The position numbers and the translations under genes were made by a program. This document shows positions 44,047 through 52,075 of a stretch of DNA of 64,000 bases, one piece after another. Under the pieces are notes generated by a model, which was not told where the DNA came from, did not search any database, and worked only from the letters and a program-made list of their open reading frames with translations. The stretch's first letter is position 1; the number at the start of each line of letters is the position of its first letter. This stretch comes from an uncultured Saprospiraceae bacterium (GTDB lineage: Bacteria > Bacteroidota > Bacteroidia > Chitinophagales > Saprospiraceae): positions 37,322 through 101,321 of the forward strand of contig CALSOU010000007.1 of assembly GCA_943788055.1 (NCBI GenBank). The letters are read 5' to 3'.

Positions 44047-44601
44047 CTACTGCAAACTCGATTCTTCCTCCAGATCTAGGATATACCATTCGATTTCGGC
44101 TATTTCTAAACTTTTCCTGCGACCAGTCTCTTTTGGAGCATAGTACTTAGCTAAATAGTCTAAAACGATCGGCTCGTTGGTGCCGAGATCGCCGAGACCC
44201 TGAGTTTCTTGCATCCACTTGATCATACTATGCCATCCTTCTCGGGTTGCCCTATTCTGGGTGATTAGTTTGGCACTGTGACATGCAGTACATGTTCCGA
44301 TGATTAGTTGTAAGTCCTTGTCGTCATGCAAACCAGTACGAATGTGGACACCATCAACCACCTTATCCCATTTTTCCTCTTCCAATTGTGCCATGCGTCT
44401 AGCGTCTGCTCGCTTATTGAGAGCGATAAGCTCTTCTTCCGAATAAACTTTTCGATCGAGGAATTCATGTATATCTTCTTTTAGGGCTACGTACCCGAAA
44501 AGCAAGAGGATTATTACAAAAACTGCATATATTAATCGAAGTAGCGTTTTGAATAAATCAGCCTCAGCGTACTCAATCGTGTCTTTTTTCTTTCTTCCCA
44601 A
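44047..44601 (-). CDS. Membrane-anchored monohaem cytochrome c, partner of sulfite oxidase
   Basis: The 184-residue protein has one N-terminal transmembrane segment (LLRLIYAVFVIILLLFGYVAL), then a coiled, charged stretch and a single c-haem site GTCTACHSAKLI with a distal Met candidate in WHSMIKWMQE. It begins two bases after the sulfite-oxidase stop. Gene order and size resemble the SorA-SorB type of sulfite dehydrogenase, in which the cytochrome passes electrons from the molybdenum subunit to the respiratory chain on the periplasmic side. Confidence 0.83.
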   Translation of the reverse strand: MGRKKKDTIEYAEADLFKTLLRLIYAVFVIILLLFGYVALKEDIHEFLDRKVYSEEELIALNKRADARRMAQLEEEKWDKVVDGVHIRTGLHDDKDLQLIIGTCTACHSAKLITQNRATREGWHSMIKWMQETQGLGDLGTNEPIVLDYLAKYYAPKETGRRKSLEIAEIEWYILDLEEESSLQ

Positions 44602-44603
44602 AA

Positions 44604-45857
44604 TTATTGCACTTTAAGCGCGATTCTATGACATGCATTATTTAAATAACCTTTTGGGTTCCAACCCGGTAAAATCATCGGTTGTTTCTTACCATCAGCA
44701 TCAGTGGCTCTAGCCCAAACCTCATAATATCCTTGTTGTGGAAATTCAATCTCCGCAGAAAATGGCTGCCAAGCAAATTTATTAGTAGATTCTTCAAGAT
44801 CACAATCGATCCAAGTTTCTCCAAAATCAATAGACAGCTCAACTTTTTCGATCCTATCCGCAGAAGTCCAAGATTTCCCTCTAACAGGCAATTTATCTCC
44901 ATACTTAATCATTGCTCCTGTCTTAGGATAAGAAATCAATGACTTGACAGGCATATTTTCAATGATACACATATCTTCGTCCTTCACCTTCATTCCCGGA
45001 GCAACAGGTTTACATGGTACTCTGTATGCTGGAGCTTTCATCTTCTGACCATCGTGTACCCTATCTCTTATGACAATCTTACTTAGCCACTTTCCTGATA
45101 CTGAAGCCGGGAAACCTCCTACTACTAATCTCAATGGATAACCATTAAGCATTGGAATGTCTGTTCCATTCATACTCCACGCTATCAAACTCTCATCTTC
45201 AAGAGCCTTTTCAATCGGAATACCACGTGATATTGGCACTTTCTTTGGGTCACCAGTCAAGTGCGTATCCTTTCCGTAGTAACCGATGTAAACCGCATTG
45301 GATTTCATTCCAACATCTTTTAAAACATCTGCAAGTCTTACCCCAGTCCAAGATGCACAACCTACAGCACCTGTGCTCCATTGGTTTCCTTTGGCAGGAG
45401 GGTAAAACTCACTTCTTCCATTTCCACCGCACTCCAATGTCAAATTATATGTATGTTGCTTAAATTTAGTCTTCAACTCCTTTAGAGTATATGTCTTCTT
45501 TTGCTTTGCTGACTCTCCTTCAATTGTTAATGTCCAAGAATTTACATCAACATCTACCGGTGGTATACCATTATTCCTAACAAAGAACAAATCATTCGGC
45601 GTCAAAGCCTCATCTAGTAAATGAGCTGGTGTCTCAGCGTTTATAGGTTTGTCATTTAGGATAATTAGTTGATCGCTTTTGCCTTCCAATCCAGGAGGTA
45701 AGCTTCCATCAAGAATACCTGCGGGAACAAGTCCTTCTGGAAAATTTTTGGCGAAAACTACTGGCATTCCAACAAATGTTGCGACACTCGCCATAATCGA
45801 CTTCTTCATGAAGTCTCGTCTATTCTTTATTTGCTTATTGTTTGGTTTACTCACCAT
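44604..45857 (-). CDS. Sulfite oxidase/dehydrogenase, molybdopterin subunit (SorA/SoxC-like)
   Basis: A 417-residue protein with a Tat-type start (NRRDFMKKSIMASVATFVG). The Moco domain contains the molybdenum-ligand cysteine in YNLTLECGGNGRSEFYPPAKG and LRLVVGGFPASVSGKWLSKI. The C-terminal Ig-like dimerisation domain contains VELSIDFGETWIDCDLE and YEVWARATDADG. It oxidises sulfite to sulfate in the periplasm using the downstream cytochrome c. A Crp/Fnr-type palindrome lies 139 bases upstream, and the regulator gene is the next one upstream. Confidence 0.92.
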   Translation of the reverse strand: MVSKPNNKQIKNRRDFMKKSIMASVATFVGMPVVFAKNFPEGLVPAGILDGSLPPGLEGKSDQLIILNDKPINAETPAHLLDEALTPNDLFFVRNNGIPPVDVDVNSWTLTIEGESAKQKKTYTLKELKTKFKQHTYNLTLECGGNGRSEFYPPAKGNQWSTGAVGCASWTGVRLADVLKDVGMKSNAVYIGYYGKDTHLTGDPKKVPISRGIPIEKALEDESLIAWSMNGTDIPMLNGYPLRLVVGGFPASVSGKWLSKIVIRDRVHDGQKMKAPAYRVPCKPVAPGMKVKDEDMCIIENMPVKSLISYPKTGAMIKYGDKLPVRGKSWTSADRIEKVELSIDFGETWIDCDLEESTNKFAWQPFSAEIEFPQQGYYEVWARATDADGKKQPMILPGWNPKGYLNNACHRIALKVQ

Positions 45858-45995
45858 GCATATTTTTTATTCCGAAAACATGAACCCTCATAGTTCATTG
45901 TTTCAATCGATATTCGTTCTATAAGCTCTATCTTTTAAATATACAGCAAAAACTTTATTCATAAACGTTAAGTTATGAAAAACTACTTTTCATTG

Positions 45996-46011
45996 TGTAT
46001 CGTATGTTACA
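45996..46011. promoter_or_regulatory. Crp/Fnr-type palindrome upstream of sulfite oxidase
   Basis: TGTATC-GTAT-GTTACA matches the TGTAACnnnnGTTACA element seen elsewhere in the window with one mismatch. It is in the 178-bp gap before the sulfite-oxidase gene. The expected -7 element 29.5 bp away is poor (TAACTTAA one base off), so this promoter is less convincing than the other three. Confidence 0.5.
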
Positions 46012-46035
46012 CACTTACGTAATATACTAGCAGCG

Positions 46036-46719
46036 TCAAGCTTCGTGCTTCTCTTCCTCTAGGACCGCTATTCTATTTCGTTGTTGTTCAATTAGCTTAT
46101 TTGCTTCCAATTTGCGCATTAATCGTGAAATCGAAACTCTAGTAGTATACAAATCGTCTGCAATATCTTGATGTGATATTACGAGTACCGAATTCTTCTT
46201 TAAGGCAACTTTCTCTCTTAAATATCTGATGAGTCTCTTCTCCAAGCTATGAAAAACAATATTATCAATGGCGGAAACCATCTCATTTAATCGCTGATTA
46301 TAACTTCCAAGAATGTAACGACGCCAAGATTGGTACTTGATCATCCACTCTTCAATCTTTTCGACAGGCACAAGCAGGATTTCCGATTCTGTTTCTGTTA
46401 GTGCTCTAACGGTTGACTTTTTCTCAACAGTACAACAATTCAGTGTCACAGCACAAGTTTCTCCTGATTCCAAGTAATACAATAAAAGCTCGTTACCATT
46501 TCCATCCTCTGTCATTACTTTTATCGATCCCGAAAGAACAACAGGCATGTACTTGATGGAGCTACCTATATCCACTAATATTTTGTCAGCAACATAGGTC
46601 TTGAGATGGCCATGTCTGCAAATCTCGTCTATTGTTTTGGGTTCAAACACTGCTGAAAACTTGGCTTCAAGTTTTTCAAAACAGGCTTTGTCAGCTGGTA
46701 TAAAATCCCTTTCGATCAT
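46036..46719 (-). CDS. Crp/Fnr-family regulator with a cysteine trio, probable sulfur/redox regulator
   Basis: The 227-residue protein has an N-terminal cyclic-nucleotide-binding-like beta roll (residues 30-135) and a C-terminal winged helix (VLVISHQDIADDLYTTRVSISRLMRKLE). In the ligand pocket it carries GETCAVTLNCCTVEKKS: three cysteines where cAMP-binding residues would be, so cAMP is unlikely and thiol or persulfide sensing is a fair guess. Its own promoter, the rhodanese operon and the desaturase/membrane-protein pair share its probable palindrome, making it the likely regulator and auto-regulated. Confidence 0.88.
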   Translation of the reverse strand: MIERDFIPADKACFEKLEAKFSAVFEPKTIDEICRHGHLKTYVADKILVDIGSSIKYMPVVLSGSIKVMTEDGNGNELLLYYLESGETCAVTLNCCTVEKKSTVRALTETESEILLVPVEKIEEWMIKYQSWRRYILGSYNQRLNEMVSAIDNIVFHSLEKRLIRYLREKVALKKNSVLVISHQDIADDLYTTRVSISRLMRKLEANKLIEQQRNRIAVLEEEKHEA

Positions 46720-46817
46720 AATTGTGCTAAATTGACTTAATCACTGTGAAACGATAATTAAGAAGTATATGCTAATCGTTACAAATGTGTAAATCAGTAC
46801 GACCACATACCGAGATA

Positions 46818-46862
46818 CAAAATTAGTCTTTAAGAGTATTGACTTGTGTAACATAGGTAACA
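46818..46862 (-). promoter_or_regulatory. Crp/Fnr site plus -7 element of the Crp/Fnr gene
   Basis: TGTAAC-ATAG-GTAACA (46847-46862) differs from the palindrome by one base in the right half. On the minus strand TAATTTTG (46825-46818) is an exact TAnnTTTG; its first base is 29.5 bp from the palindrome centre. The predicted start near 46813 puts the site at -41.5 and leaves a 94-base leader. Confidence 0.65.
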
Positions 46863-47174
46863 TTCACTGCTATTACATGATTTCTAAATCACAAAATACA
46901 CTTCCTCAGGAATCTTTTTACTAGATCTAAGTGGATGTCTTAAGTTTTTCTGCGTGATTTTTCTTTTCACTGCTTTTTGAATTGAGTCAAAAACAAAATT
47001 TGATTAATTGAAAATACTACTTACTGGATCTGTTGGTTCTATTGGAATTCAAGCCTTAAAGTCTTTGCTAAATCAATATATTGAAGCTGCAATAGTGCTT
47101 TTCAATTGCTATTGCTGAATCATCAATTAAATAATATCTTGCAGAATCTTAAATTATCACGATTAATCTAGCTC
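46863..47174. other. Intergenic stretch with a short nucleotide-binding relic
   Basis: On the plus strand 47008-47118 reads KILLTGSVGSIGIQALKSLL and stops after 36 codons. It resembles the first Rossmann beta-alpha unit of an NAD-dependent epimerase/dehydratase. No continuation is seen in other frames. Nothing else is recognisable in the gap. Confidence 0.35.
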
Positions 47175-47645
47175 ATGAACTACAACGACATCCTAAAACG
47201 TATCAGGTATACTTTCGATTACAACGATGAAACTATGATGCAAATATTTCTTAAAGGTGGAGAGTCCGTTGATAGATCAACTCTTAGCAATTGGATGAAA
47301 CATGAAGAAGACGAAGCTTTTGAAAAGATGGTGGCAAAGCGTTTGACTGTTTTCCTAAATGGATTGATCGCACATAAGCGTGGTGAAAGGGAGGGAGGCT
47401 CTCCCAAACCGGAGAAATACTTAACGAATAATCTCATTTTCAAAAAGCTGAAAATAGCTCTTAGTTTGACGACTGAAGATATTTTAGAGATGTTCATTCT
47501 GTCTGGGAAAGTAATCGGTATGCATGAAATTACTTCTTTTCTTCGTAATCCTGAAAAAAAACAATTTCAACCGATGAAGGACCAGTATCTGCGTCAATTC
47601 ATTTATGCGATTCAAGACAAGTACCGCCCTAGTGAAAATAAGTAG
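47175..47645 (+). CDS. DUF1456 (YehS-like) protein
   Basis: The 156-residue protein has two DUF1456 repeats: NDILKRIRYTFDYNDETMMQIF ... STLSNWMKHEEDE and NNLIFKKLKIALSLTTEDILEMF ... EITSFLRNPEKKQF. Both units show the helical L-x-x-LR-x-A/T-x-x-L-x-D/E pattern. Function unknown; cytoplasmic. It stands alone, 296 bases before the DUF502 gene. Confidence 0.9.
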   Translation: MNYNDILKRIRYTFDYNDETMMQIFLKGGESVDRSTLSNWMKHEEDEAFEKMVAKRLTVFLNGLIAHKRGEREGGSPKPEKYLTNNLIFKKLKIALSLTTEDILEMFILSGKVIGMHEITSFLRNPEKKQFQPMKDQYLRQFIYAIQDKYRPSENK

Positions 47646-47941
47646 CCTTTAACGTATCTAGAGAATTAGAATCACGAAGTCAATTTCGTGCTGTGTGCCA
47701 TCGAGCGGCATATGGAAGGTGACGAACGAAGAGAGTCGTCCCGAAAGAACGATAGCGATTAAGGGATGAGCGAATAGCGAAACATGTAATACGCCGAAAA
47801 ATCGCCCAATTATTCAAAGCAATCCCATGAGAAAACGATGGATTTAGGAATACACTTCGAATAATTATCAGTGAGCAGTAATGCTATTCATGTAAAAAGT
47901 AGTTGCACTTTATGAGGAATGGCTAATTTTGCAATAAAAAG
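47646..47941. other. Intergenic region with a GC-richer block
   Basis: No ORF is supported. Bases 47690-47810 are clearly richer in G and C than the surroundings and contain recurring GAGCG/GAACG/TAGCG words. They could be a structured RNA or an intergenic repeat. Confidence 0.35.
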
Positions 47942-48526
47942 ATGATCAAACGCATTATAGGGTATTTGTTGGCTGGACTCGTTACCACGCTACCCATCAT
48001 TTTGACGCTTTCATTATTCTACTACTTGATCAGCAAGCTTCAAGAGTACTTCTACTTGCAGTCAGCATTTCTAGGGTTGATCGTTATTGTATTGGTCTTA
48101 ATCCTGATCGGTTATTTTACTTCTTCTTACATCGGAACAAATCTGTGGCTCCAGCTTGAAGGAGTATTGATGAAAGTTCCTTTGTTCCGACAATTTTATA
48201 AAGGAATCAAAGATGTAACTACCGCTTTTGTAGGTACTGAGAATAAATTTTCTGAGCCTGTTCTTGTGAAGATGACTGATCAAGGTGTATATAAAATGGG
48301 CTTTATTACAAACCGTGATATTGGTGACATTATCGAAAAGGATTCTGCAGCTACCGAAGGTGAGACAAACACACTTATTTCTGTATACTTCCCGCTTTCG
48401 CTTAGTTTATCAGGTGACTTATTTCTCGTACCGTTGCAGAATGTACAAATGATAAATCGCAAATCGAGTGACGTTATGCAATCAATTGTCAGTGGTGGAT
48501 TAGTAAAAATTCCAAATCTAAAATAG
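47942..48526 (+). CDS. DUF502 membrane protein
   Basis: The 194-residue protein begins RIIGYLLAGLVTTLPIILTLSLFYYLIS, has a second membrane helix (FLGLIVIVLVLILIGYFTSSYIG) and then the DUF502 soluble part: VPLFRQFYKGIKDVTTAF, FSEPVLVKMTDQGVYKMGFIT and VYFPLSLSLSGDLFLVPL. The family is conserved and of unknown function, often thought to organise membrane proteins. Length is normal. Confidence 0.92.
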   Translation: MIKRIIGYLLAGLVTTLPIILTLSLFYYLISKLQEYFYLQSAFLGLIVIVLVLILIGYFTSSYIGTNLWLQLEGVLMKVPLFRQFYKGIKDVTTAFVGTENKFSEPVLVKMTDQGVYKMGFITNRDIGDIIEKDSAATEGETNTLISVYFPLSLSLSGDLFLVPLQNVQMINRKSSDVMQSIVSGGLVKIPNLK

Positions 48527-48547
48527 TAAATCGTACAAATTTACCAA

Positions 48548-48700
48548 CTATATTATTGTAGATTGATTTATAGCCTTCAGAAGATCCTTAGTGGTAACAA
48601 TACCTACAACTTTGTTATTTTTTGCAGACAGTAAGCGCATGAAAACCAATCTCTAGAAGTGTTTTTATGGCATCGTCTAATAATGTCAGCATTGAGATAG
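48548..48700 (-). pseudogene. CBS-domain remnant
   Basis: Minus-strand frames read LDDAIKTLLEIGFHALTV and, one base out of register, KNNKVVGIVTTKDLLKAI. Together they give the second half of a CBS domain. The frameshift is in the AAAAAA run after GTCTGC. The N-terminal part is missing, so more than one indel is involved. Confidence 0.5.
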
Positions 48701-48769
48701 ATCAAGAGCTTTATGTATTTCTGATCTGAGGGTGTCCGACCTTTCAGCAAAATAAGTAAAACTATATTT

Positions 48770-48814
48770 TGTAACCTAAGTTACATGCTTAAGAAATCGA
48801 CGCTACTATCTTTG
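48770..48814 (+). promoter_or_regulatory. Crp/Fnr site plus -7 element of the rhodanese operon
   Basis: TGTAAC-CTAA-GTTACA (48770-48785) is a perfect palindrome in its arms. TATCTTTG (48807-48814) is an exact TAnnTTTG, starting 29.5 bp from the palindrome centre. The implied start of transcription, about 48819-48820, coincides with the ATG of the next gene. Confidence 0.75.
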
Positions 48815-48818
48815 CCTT

Positions 48819-49064
48819 ATGGAAACGCAGAACACGATACGAAATCCTTATACTCAGCAGATTTTCTTTGCACTATTACTTTGTGCAACTCTAGGTCTTG
48901 CACCATTTGCTCCAGAACCACATCTCTTTGGAAAACTAAGGTGGATAATGGGCGGAGGCAATGGCATGCAATTAATTGATTACTGGGATTTATTTATGCA
49001 TGGTGCTCCGTTTCTCTTTTTATTTTATACAATTTTTAAGTTTATAACATTTAAGAAAAAATAA
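48819..49064 (+). CDS. Small membrane protein, first gene of the rhodanese operon
   Basis: The 81-residue protein has two hydrophobic helices (QQIFFALLLCATLGLAPFAP and FMHGAPFLFLFYTIFKFITF) joined by LRWIMGGGNGMQLIDYWDLF. It shows no motif I can name, but it recurs in position: it lies directly behind the Crp/Fnr site and five bases before the first rhodanese gene. The overlapping track ORF at 48785-48979 is an out-of-frame shadow. A role beside sulfane-sulfur handling is inferred only from context. Confidence 0.75.
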   Translation: METQNTIRNPYTQQIFFALLLCATLGLAPFAPEPHLFGKLRWIMGGGNGMQLIDYWDLFMHGAPFLFLFYTIFKFITFKKK

Positions 49065-49069
49065 CAATT

Positions 49070-49336
49070 ATGACAGAAGGACAATTACATTTAATCGACG
49101 TACGAGAAGATCACGAATATGCTCAGGTAAATATACCTGGATCGAAGCACATGCCTCTTTCAAATTTTACAGCCTATGTGGATGAGATTCGTGATCTTGA
49201 AGGTAAAAAAATTATCTATTGTAGATCTGGAAACAGAAGCGGTCAAGCAATTGACTTTTTGCGTCCACTAGGAGTTTCCAATATGGAAAACGGCGGCGGA
49301 ATTTCTGATGTAAAAAATTGGTTAGCTAGCAAATAA
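49070..49336 (+). CDS. Single-domain rhodanese
   Basis: The 88-residue protein is one minimal rhodanese domain: LIDVREDHEYAQVNIPGSKHMPLS and the active-site loop IIYCRSGNRSGQAIDFL with the catalytic cysteine. ENGGGISDVKNW closes it. Such stand-alone domains shuttle sulfane sulfur as cysteine persulfide. It lacks a signal peptide, so it is cytoplasmic. It is second in the operon and followed by DUF983. Confidence 0.92.
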   Translation: MTEGQLHLIDVREDHEYAQVNIPGSKHMPLSNFTAYVDEIRDLEGKKIIYCRSGNRSGQAIDFLRPLGVSNMENGGGISDVKNWLASK

Positions 49337-49352
49337 GAATTAAGTCTATTCT

Positions 49353-49730
49353 ATGAATAAAATTCAAAGCATTTTCAAAATGACTTGCCCTCGATGTAGA
49401 GAGGGCAATTTGTTTGTAAAACCTTTTAATATCTCGAAACCACTTGACATGCATAAGGCATGTCAAGTATGTGGACAAAAGACTGAGCCAGAGCCGGGCT
49501 ACTACTTTGGAGCCATGTTCATTTCTTATATTTGGACAGGATGGTTGTGCCTTTTTATCGTAGGAACGACGATGATATTTTTAGACTGGACGATAACTCA
49601 GTCTTTTATCCTATTGATTAGTGCGATGGTTCTCAGTTTCTTTTGGGTCATGCGAATTTCAAGAAGTATTTATATACACGTTGATGTTTCTTACGATCCG
49701 AAGGCAAAAGAAAATCCTATCGAGCATTAA
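49353..49730 (+). CDS. DUF983 membrane protein
   Basis: The 125-residue protein has a zinc-ribbon-like start (MTCPRCREGNLF ... ACQVCGQKTEPEPGYYFGAMF) and two membrane helices (YIWTGWLCLFIVGTTMIFL and FILLISAMVLSFFWVMRISR). This is the standard DUF983 layout; function is unknown. It follows the first rhodanese by 16 bases and is probably co-transcribed. Confidence 0.9.
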   Translation: MNKIQSIFKMTCPRCREGNLFVKPFNISKPLDMHKACQVCGQKTEPEPGYYFGAMFISYIWTGWLCLFIVGTTMIFLDWTITQSFILLISAMVLSFFWVMRISRSIYIHVDVSYDPKAKENPIEH

Positions 49731-49839
49731 TAGTATTCTATACAAAAAAAGTGAACAGCTTGATCAATTTACCGCATTAATATCATAGGATCAAATCGGC
49801 ATATCTTTTGCGCTTCATTACCAATAATTAAAAAAAGTC

Positions 49840-49863
49840 TAGAACTATATTGATCTAGTTCTA
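49840..49863. repeat. Inverted repeat between DUF983 and the second rhodanese
   Basis: TAGAACTA and TAGTTCTA form a perfect 8-bp stem around an 8-base loop. No T-run follows on the plus strand; an A-run precedes it. It could be a weak terminator or an operator. Confidence 0.4.
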
Positions 49864-49953
49864 CCAGATTACAAACCTTTACAGAAGTGCGGTCATTGTG
49901 AAACACATTCGTTTCAAATAACAGTCTTCTTTACAAATTAAAATCAATATAAC

Positions 49954-50274
49954 ATGTTTAGTTTTTTAAAGAGTCTCTTCGGTGGTGGAAATAAAACTGC
50001 TGAAATTCATGAAATGCTTGCCAATGGAGCAATCATCCTAGATGCACGCACACCCGCAGAATTCAAGGATGGACATATTCCAAAAGCCACAAATTTTCCA
50101 GTACAAACGATCGGTGCTAACATTAGCAAGATCAAGAAAATGAATAAGCCAGTTGTGGCCTACTGCCAATCAGGTATACGCAGCGGTGCAGCTGTTGCTA
50201 CTTTAAAGTCAGCAGGTATTCAAGCAATCAATGCAGGTAGTATGTACAAATTGGACGCGATTATGCACGAATAA
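49954..50274 (+). CDS. Rhodanese-like protein
   Basis: The 106-residue protein starts with a hydrophobic-basic leader (MFSFLKSLFGGGNKTAEIHE) and then a rhodanese domain: AIILDARTPAEFKDGHIPKA, active loop VVAYCQSGIRSGAAVATLKS with catalytic Cys, and AGSMYKLDAI. It is more diverged from the 49.1-kb copy than a recent duplicate would be. It may have its own promoter, because 223 bases separate it from DUF983. Confidence 0.9.
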   Translation: MFSFLKSLFGGGNKTAEIHEMLANGAIILDARTPAEFKDGHIPKATNFPVQTIGANISKIKKMNKPVVAYCQSGIRSGAAVATLKSAGIQAINAGSMYKLDAIMHE

Positions 50275-50300
50275 AAAAGTCCAAAAACAGTAAACAAAGC

Positions 50301-50342
50301 AAAAGAGGATAACTTGCGAAAGCGAGTTAACCCCTTTTTTTT
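50301..50342 (+). terminator. Rho-independent terminator after the second rhodanese
   Basis: AGAGG-ATAACTTGC-GAAA-GCGAGTTA-ACCCCT forms a long stem with a GAAA tetraloop and ends in nine T residues, 27 bases after the stop codon. Confidence 0.85.
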
Positions 50343-51021
50343 GTGTCAACCAATAAGCGTTTTTATTTTAATAAAAGTCCAAACTATACTGAGAGCTAAG
50401 AAGCTATTCTCCCTTCAGTGATAGAGATTATGTATAAAATTTCGGTAGCGTTTTTAGTTGATTTTATGGCTTGTGGAAGCACAAAACGCAAGCGTCGTGC
50501 TAGCTCCGAAGGATAAACAACAGCTTCCCAAATGTTGAAATTTTGACATTGAAGTCGAAATAGGCCATGAACCACAACATAATATTTCAATGTTAGGCTG
50601 TGAATTACAAATGAAAATCTGTCAAAAGCGATGTAGTTTATAAGTTTAATCTGCATTAATTAAAACTATACTTTGAGAGTGTCTCGTTTCCTCAAGTGTT
50701 ATTATCTTGCCTACAAGAGCCTGAGCCAAAGTCCCAAGCAGTTTGTTAACACCAAAAGCAAAACAACCATTACTTTACCTATCTTGAAAAATAGCAAATA
50801 GCAATTATTCAATAGCGCCAAGAATATCGTGTGTGGGAAACTCAACTTGAAGATTAAGGAAAGCAATTATAAACGACTAAGAAAGAAAGTAGCTATATTG
50901 CTCAAAGGAATACAGAGATGGTAATCCCAGAGAAGTATCAATCATCAAGAATATTATCCCAAGTAGAATTAAATTAGAAAAGGGAAACTCGTGTTTACAA
51001 ATTTCCCTCTTTAGATCTTTC
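50343..51021. other. Gene-poor stretch with possible relics
   Basis: A 28-codon frame at 50430-50516 reads MYKISVAFLVDFMACGSTKR, which resembles a lipoprotein signal and may be the start of a lost gene. From about 50685 to 50924 one frame is open except for one TAG and encodes a lysine-rich peptide I cannot identify. The track ORF 50396-50656 on the other strand has no family features. Confidence 0.3.
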
Positions 51022-51044
51022 CACTTCAGAGATTCTCTGAAGTG
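51022..51044. repeat. Perfect 11-bp inverted repeat downstream of the desaturase gene
   Basis: CACTTCAGAGA, one centre base, TCTCTGAAGTG. It lies 36 bases beyond the stop of the sterol-desaturase-like gene. The following minus-strand sequence has no U-run, so it may be an RNA-stabilising hairpin or a binding site. Confidence 0.55.
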
Positions 51045-51079
51045 ATATAGTATCTTTTTAATCTAAAGATCAATAACTA

Positions 51080-51955
51080 CTAAGTTTGACCTTTTCTGAA
51101 CCCATAAAGATTCTGATGGATGAAATCCTTCGGAAATTTATCATCTCCTTCAAAGCCAATTTCAATCTTTCCACTATCTTCTGGAATATAGTCCGTCTTG
51201 AATATGTAGTCCCATAAACTTAGACTTATACCGTAGTTCACACCAGATTTACCTTCTGGTAAAACAGAAGCGTGATGGTACAAGTGCATCACAGGATTGT
51301 TGAATATATACTTCAGTGGTCCCCAAGTAATCTTCATATTTGAATGATTCAAGTGTCCGATAGCAATTGTAATAAAGTGTACTATGTATGCTTGTTCTGG
51401 CTCGAAACCACCAATAATCATTACTCCAAAGGTTTTAAGAGGCTTATATAGAATATTTTCCATCCAATGGTATCTTAGGTGGGCAGCAAAACCCATTTCC
51501 TTTACACTGTGGTGTACCTTATGGAATTTCCATAGGAATGGATACTTGTGCAGAAGTACATGCGTAAACCACTGTACAAAATCAAGTATAATGAAAAACA
51601 CAAACAATTGAACAAATGGATTCCATTGTGAAATATCAAAAAGTGCGAAAGTTTTTGCAGTGACATTAAACTCTGCAAATAGCAAACCTAAAATCTGATA
51701 AACTCCACTTATCACAATTGCAAAAATGAAAAAGTTGAAAAACATGTAAAAAGTGTCCAACCAAAAATCTTTCCTGAAAATTGCTTGCTCTTTTCTCCAT
51801 GGGAATGCAATTTCCAGCAGCCAAACGACTAGTGAAATAGCAATTAACCCCCAGAAATAATTTGTGTACCATGGCACGTCAAATATGATTGACTTCCATG
51901 TCCAATTCAAGGTGCCTTGAAATGAATTAATAAAGGACTCTAAGTATTTTTGCAT
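51080..51955 (-). CDS. Sterol desaturase/fatty-acid hydroxylase family membrane protein
   Basis: The 291-residue protein has four hydrophobic segments and the eight-histidine di-iron signature: WFTHVLLHKYPFLWKFHKVHH, HLNHSN and MHLYHHASVLP. Relatives insert oxygen into sterols, fatty acids or carotenoids in the membrane. It is divergent from the unknown membrane protein at 52.2 kb, and a shared Crp/Fnr palindrome lies between them with a -7 element in each direction. Its substrate is unknown. Confidence 0.9.
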   Translation of the reverse strand: MQKYLESFINSFQGTLNWTWKSIIFDVPWYTNYFWGLIAISLVVWLLEIAFPWRKEQAIFRKDFWLDTFYMFFNFFIFAIVISGVYQILGLLFAEFNVTAKTFALFDISQWNPFVQLFVFFIILDFVQWFTHVLLHKYPFLWKFHKVHHSVKEMGFAAHLRYHWMENILYKPLKTFGVMIIGGFEPEQAYIVHFITIAIGHLNHSNMKITWGPLKYIFNNPVMHLYHHASVLPEGKSGVNYGISLSLWDYIFKTDYIPEDSGKIEIGFEGDDKFPKDFIHQNLYGFRKGQT

Positions 51956-52075
51956 ATTAATTTATTTTATTTATTAGCAGTCAACGCCCTAGATCTTAAA
52001 CACTAAGAATCATCTTAGGTTGTGTTTAAGATCTTCGCATTTCAGATTTTTATTAGCAAAAATCCCGCCACAGCA

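Noticed and set aside
48785-48979. 64-codon ORF starting at the Crp/Fnr palindrome
   Set aside because: It is out of frame with the 81-residue membrane protein, starts within the palindrome upstream of the -7 element and shows no protein features.
50396-50656. 86-codon minus-strand ORF in the 50.4-51.0 kb gap
   Set aside because: No signal peptide, motif or plausible start context; composition is like intergenic DNA.
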